NCBI GenBank assembly: GCA_900766185.1
Contig: CAAFUL010000063.1
Span: 1 to 36,333 of the forward strand
DNA: 36,333 bases
Direction: 5' to 3'
Source of the DNA: an uncultured Johnsonella sp.
GTDB lineage: Bacteria > Bacillota > Clostridia > Lachnospirales > Lachnospiraceae
In this document: positions 33,391 to 36,333 of the stretch, piece by piece
How the letters are laid out: every line of letters starts with the position of its first letter
Position numbering within the stretch: position 1 is the stretch's first letter
Made by a program: the position numbers and the translations under genes
The notes under the pieces: generated by a model
Database searches by the model: none
What the model was told of the DNA's origin: nothing
Seen by the model: only the letters and a program-made list of their open reading frames with translations

Positions 33391-33401
33391 ATTTACCTCC
33401 T

Positions 33402-34274
33402 TTAGAATAGAGGAACTTTAGTCTTTTCTGTCTTGGTCTCGATATATTCCTTAACTTCCTTGCTTGTTAAAGCCGCCTCTAAATCCTTAGCCCATGGCTT
33501 TTCTTCTTTTATAACAAGCTGTATTCCTTCTTCCTGTGCATAAGCAATTGCAGAAGCCGCATCCCTTCCGGTTTCCCTCATAACATCAGACATTACAACC
33601 GCCATATCAGTATCATCAACTGCATTTGCAAGATTCAATCTTTCCATCTCTACAAACTTAAGATTCTTAGGATTTTCCTTTATATCGATTGTACTTGGCT
33701 CGGCTACACTCTCATCAAGTGTTATAAGACCTTCTTTTGCCAATAACTTAAGTGCAATAGCTCTGTTTGAAACATCATTTGACAAGGCAACTGTCATACC
33801 GTCAGTTACTTCAGATACACTCTTTACCTTATTGGAGTATAGACCGATCTGGAAAGCAAATACTTCTTTACCATAGGTTATAAGCTTTGCATTATTTGAC
33901 TCATTAAAGTTATCCATATAACTCTTATATTGATGGAAGGTTCCGTCTATACTTCCTTCCCATGTAGCTATATCAGGTGTTACCGCATCATCAAACACCT
34001 TCATCTCAACCTCATACTCTGTATTTGACTTGTTGAATACATCCATAGCAACTTCCAGCACATCCTTACATATAGCGGAAGTACCTATAACTACCTTTTG
34101 CTTTTCTCCTGCTGCCTTCGCTCCTTCACTTGCAGCTTCACTTGACACTGCATCCGACTGTGCAGCCTCAGTTACGCTACTTTCAGCACTTGAAGACTCC
34201 TTAGATCCACTTGAACATCCTACGCTTAAAAGCATCGCTAATGCAAGGCTTCCCAATAAACAAAATTTTTTCAT
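33402..34274 (-). CDS. metQ: MetQ/NlpA-type substrate-binding lipoprotein
   Basis: A 290-residue lipoprotein with signal and lipobox LSVGC (lipidated Cys20), an Ala/Ser-rich linker (21-60), and an NlpA-type binding domain. The GSIDGTFHQYKSYMDNF, SNRAIALKLLAKEGLITL and C-terminal KEVKEYIETK..KVPLF blocks match MetQ. The usual GNYA-type ligand loop is changed (DMAVVMSDVMRETG), so the ligand may differ from methionine. TTAAGGAGG precedes the ATG. Third gene of the importer operon. Confidence 0.82.
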   Translation of the reverse strand: MKKFCLLGSLALAMLLSVGCSSGSKESSSAESSVTEAAQSDAVSSEAASEGAKAAGEKQKVVIGTSAICKDVLEVAMDVFNKSNTEYEVEMKVFDDAVTPDIATWEGSIDGTFHQYKSYMDNFNESNNAKLITYGKEVFAFQIGLYSNKVKSVSEVTDGMTVALSNDVSNRAIALKLLAKEGLITLDESVAEPSTIDIKENPKNLKFVEMERLNLANAVDDTDMAVVMSDVMRETGRDAASAIAYAQEEGIQLVIKEEKPWAKDLEAALTSKEVKEYIETKTEKTKVPLF

Positions 34275-34329
34275 TTTGCCTCCTTAAAATATTTATTTTT
34301 TTAAGTTATAGTTTTATAACCCTTCGTTG

Positions 34330-34989
34330 CTATTTTAATATTTTATATATAATCTGACCTATCATTTGAATAATTGCAGTAAGCACAACTAAAAGTATTA
34401 CCGTTGTAAACATTATCGTATCATTAAAACTTTGATAGCCGTATGTAAGCCCTACCGCTCCAAGCCCTCCGGCTCCTACAGCTCCTGCCATGGCGGTAAG
34501 TCCCAGTATCGTTATAGAAGCAAGAGTAATATCCATAACAAGACTCGGTACAGCCTCTTTGATTATTACTCCAAACATTATTTGCATATCTGAGGCTCCG
34601 AATGATTTGGCAGCTTCTATGATGCTCGGATCAACTTTTTTGAAGCTGTTTTCAAACAGCCTTGCTATAAAAGGTGCAGATGCCACACTTAAGGGTATGA
34701 CCGCCGCTGTTTCACCTATGGAAGTTTTTAGTATAAGCCTTGTTAAAGGTATAATTGACACTGCCAATATGATAAAGGGCACCGAGCGTAAAATATTTAT
34801 TATTACATCCAGTATACCGTATACCGCCTTATTAGGCTTTAGACCTTCATTTCCGGTATAAACAAGTACTATGGCAAGCACAAAGGCTATGCTTACGGAA
34901 ATCACTATGGAAAGTACAGTCATATATGCAGTTTGTCCAAGTGCAGGCAGTATTATCTTACTCCATATCTTGTCTACATTATTCCCCAT
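34330..34989 (-). CDS. metI: MetI-type ABC permease
   Basis: A 219-residue inner-membrane permease of the methionine uptake family with about five helices. The EAA-type coupling loop is AKSFGASDMQIMFGVIIKEAVPSL. Two in-frame ATGs (34995, 34989) exist within the end of metN. The GGAGGT within the metN 3' end is seven bases from the second and only one from the first, so 34989 is chosen. It overlaps metN by 11 bases. Confidence 0.88.
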   Translation of the reverse strand: MGNNVDKIWSKIILPALGQTAYMTVLSIVISVSIAFVLAIVLVYTGNEGLKPNKAVYGILDVIINILRSVPFIILAVSIIPLTRLILKTSIGETAAVIPLSVASAPFIARLFENSFKKVDPSIIEAAKSFGASDMQIMFGVIIKEAVPSLVMDITLASITILGLTAMAGAVGAGGLGAVGLTYGYQSFNDTIMFTTVILLVVLTAIIQMIGQIIYKILK

Positions 34990-35950
34990 GAACATACCTC
35001 CACTCTATGTTTTTGTTCTCAAGATAATTAATAACCTTTTCCTTATCTTCCTTGTCAATATTTATAATAAATGAGCCTAAAAGCTTATCACCATAGTCAT
35101 CAAGCCCACCCCAGAATAAAGAAAACACCGCTTTGGTCTCCTTGGTAAGCTCTGACAAAGCCTTGCTGTTTTGATTATCTCTTCTTCTTATTATTTCCAA
35201 CTCTATACCGCTTTCACTTTGCCTTCTTTGCGCACTCTTTCCGAGAAGTTCATACAGTACCGGCGGTCTGTCGATAAATATATCCTCTACTCTTCCTGCT
35301 GTGGCTATTTTACCGCCGCTCATTATTACCGCATTATTACAAATTCTTTTTAGGACTTCCATTTGATGCGTTACAACCACTATGGTTACATTTAGATCCT
35401 TGTTTATCTTTTTTAATAAATCAAGTATTGAGCCTGTAATATTAGGATCAAGTGCAGAGGTCGCCTCATCACACAGAAGTATCTTAGGCTCCATAGACAA
35501 AGCTCTGGCTATAGCAACTCTTTGCTTTTGACCACCGCTAAGTTCTCTCGGCTTAGATGAGAGCTTATCCGAAAGTTCTACCAGACCTGCAAGCTCCCTA
35601 ACTCTTTTATCTATATCCGTCTTGGAATAGCCCCAGCACTTCATAGGAAAGGCTATATTGTTGTATACATTATCCCTTTCCAAAAGTGAAAAGTGTTGGA
35701 ATATCATTCCTATGTTTTTTCTGAATTGCCTTATTTTTGTTTTAGGTATATCCTTTACTTCAATGCCGTTTACCTTTAAGCTGCCCTCGTCAAACTTTTC
35801 CAGTCCGTTTATGCATCTTAGAAGAGTTGATTTACCCGCACCGCTTACTCCCATTAAACCGAATATGTCATTTTCTTCTATGGTAAATGTTATATTCTCA
35901 AGCACATTTAGACCGTCAAAGCTTTTTTTCAAACCCTTTATCTCTATCAT
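34979..35950 (-). CDS. metN: MetN-type ABC ATPase with NIL domain
   Basis: ATPase of a MetNIQ importer. Walker A GVSGAGKST, Q-loop MIFQHFSLLERDNV, signature LSGGQKQR, Walker B ILLCDEATSALD and the switch His in VVTHQMEV are all present. A C-terminal NIL-like regulatory domain (about residues 245-323) follows, which in MetN homologs binds methionine and inhibits transport. Three in-frame ATGs are possible (35971, 35962, 35950). Only the last has a ribosome site (GGGGAA, seven bases), giving 323 residues. First gene of metN-metI-metQ-methyltransferase. No SAM riboswitch was seen in the leader. Confidence 0.88.
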   Translation of the reverse strand: MIEIKGLKKSFDGLNVLENITFTIEENDIFGLMGVSGAGKSTLLRCINGLEKFDEGSLKVNGIEVKDIPKTKIRQFRKNIGMIFQHFSLLERDNVYNNIAFPMKCWGYSKTDIDKRVRELAGLVELSDKLSSKPRELSGGQKQRVAIARALSMEPKILLCDEATSALDPNITGSILDLLKKINKDLNVTIVVVTHQMEVLKRICNNAVIMSGGKIATAGRVEDIFIDRPPVLYELLGKSAQRRQSESGIELEIIRRRDNQNSKALSELTKETKAVFSLFWGGLDDYGDKLLGSFIINIDKEDKEKVINYLENKNIEWRYVHGE

Positions 35951-36065
35951 AAGATTCCCCATAATAATCAAATAATATATTTTTTATATGTTTTTAAGAT
36001 AATATATCTCAAAATATATCAATATGTATATTTTTATTTTAGAAAACTATATTTTATACCGTTAA

Positions 36066-36094
36066 ATACTACCTAATAGTGATGTTTTTGTCAA
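36066..36094 (-). promoter_or_regulatory. Promoter of the met-type importer operon
   Basis: Minus strand: -35 TTGACA (36089-36094), 17-base spacer, -10 TAGTAT (36066-36071). An AT-rich leader of about 110 bases without recognisable riboswitch structure follows to the metN start. Confidence 0.75.
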
Positions 36095-36181
36095 GTTTAT
36101 TTTATCTTGTGTTAAAATGAAGATTTTTGAATTTATTTTGTGTTTGGGATTAATGTGTTAGGTAGAAAGGATCGTTGTTTT

Positions 36182-36256
36182 AGTTATACGGAGTTGGCAA
36201 CATAAACAATTAAACTTATAAAAAACTCCGTATAATTCAATCATACTCGCAACCCT
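36182..36256 (+). repeat. Edge repeat R2, inverted copy of the left-edge repeat
   Basis: AGTTATACGGAGTT (36182-36195) pairs with AACTCCGTATAATT (36224-36237) as a local hairpin. The second arm continues into TCAATCATACTCGCAACCC, matching the complement of 162-179 and, in part, 32139-32153. The element may continue past the window end. Confidence 0.7.
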
Positions 36257-36264
36257 CGTATAAT

Positions 36265-36307
36265 AAGTTTGTAGCCAGTAAAAATCTGGTTGCAAACTTT
36301 TCTTTTT
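36265..36307 (+). terminator. Plus-strand terminator next to R2
   Basis: GTTTGTAGCCAG (36267-36278) pairs with CTGGTTGCAAAC (36286-36297), including two wobble pairs, extended by AA/TT. It is followed by a T-rich tail (TTTTCTTTTT). It is a good plus-strand terminator with no plus-strand gene before it in the window, so R2 itself may be transcribed. Confidence 0.6.
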
Positions 36308-36333
36308 GCGTATAGGTGTATGAACATTCTTAT

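Noticed and set aside
35951..36180. SAM riboswitch before the met-type operon
   Set aside because: The leader is AT-rich and lacks the GC-rich helices of the S-box classes; only a promoter is visible.

Overview
The window reads as chromosomal DNA of a low-GC, anaerobic, amino-acid-fermenting member of the Clostridia. A Lachnospiraceae-like host is plausible but cannot be fixed from the sequence. The pointers are a complete D-proline reductase (Stickland) cluster with two in-frame UGA selenocysteine codons, a six-gene Rnf complex in the clostridial order C-D-G-E-A-B, clostridial-type ribosome binding sites, and a cell-wall protein carrying choline/glucan-binding-type repeats. All genes but one (a CYTH phosphatase) lie on the minus strand, so the layout is read from high to low coordinates.

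Right part (36.1 to 26.3 kb): a metN-metI-metQ type ABC importer, with a UroD/MtaA-like zinc methyltransferase joined as fourth gene; then efp, argS, an EamA-family exporter, and a TetR-MATE efflux pair whose operator is a perfect 22-bp palindrome beside the promoter. Centre (25.9 to 20.8 kb): the Rnf operon. It is followed by the plus-strand CYTH gene and a 1593-residue secreted wall protein (19.8 to 15.0 kb) with an acidic EDK-rich stalk, a run of DUF1533/Shr-HID-like segments and two C-terminal tandem repeats of about 225 residues.

Left part (14.8 to 0.2 kb): a proline-utilisation island. prdC, prdA, a small conserved gene, prdB, prdD, prdE and prdF run together, continuing into a POT-family peptide transporter and an Xaa-Pro peptidase. 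Next come proline iminopeptidase with a TSUP-family membrane protein, a prolyl-tRNA synthetase and a YitT-family protein. Together these genes would import proline-containing peptides, release proline, racemise it, reduce D-proline to 5-aminovalerate, and pass electrons through the RnfC-like PrdC; the neighbouring Rnf complex would turn electron flow into an ion gradient. No prdR regulator gene is present.

The least explained parts are non-coding or contextual: a family of long inverted-repeat elements at both window edges and at 32.1 kb, with mutually exclusive pairing arms; a second dispersed repeat at about 3.0 and 20.1 kb; structured leaders before pip and between prdB and prdD; the methyltransferase inside a methionine-type importer operon; and the TSUP protein paired with proline iminopeptidase. 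PrdD and PrdE look like PrdA cut exactly at its self-cleavage point. I saw no tRNA, rRNA, CRISPR array, transposase or phage gene.
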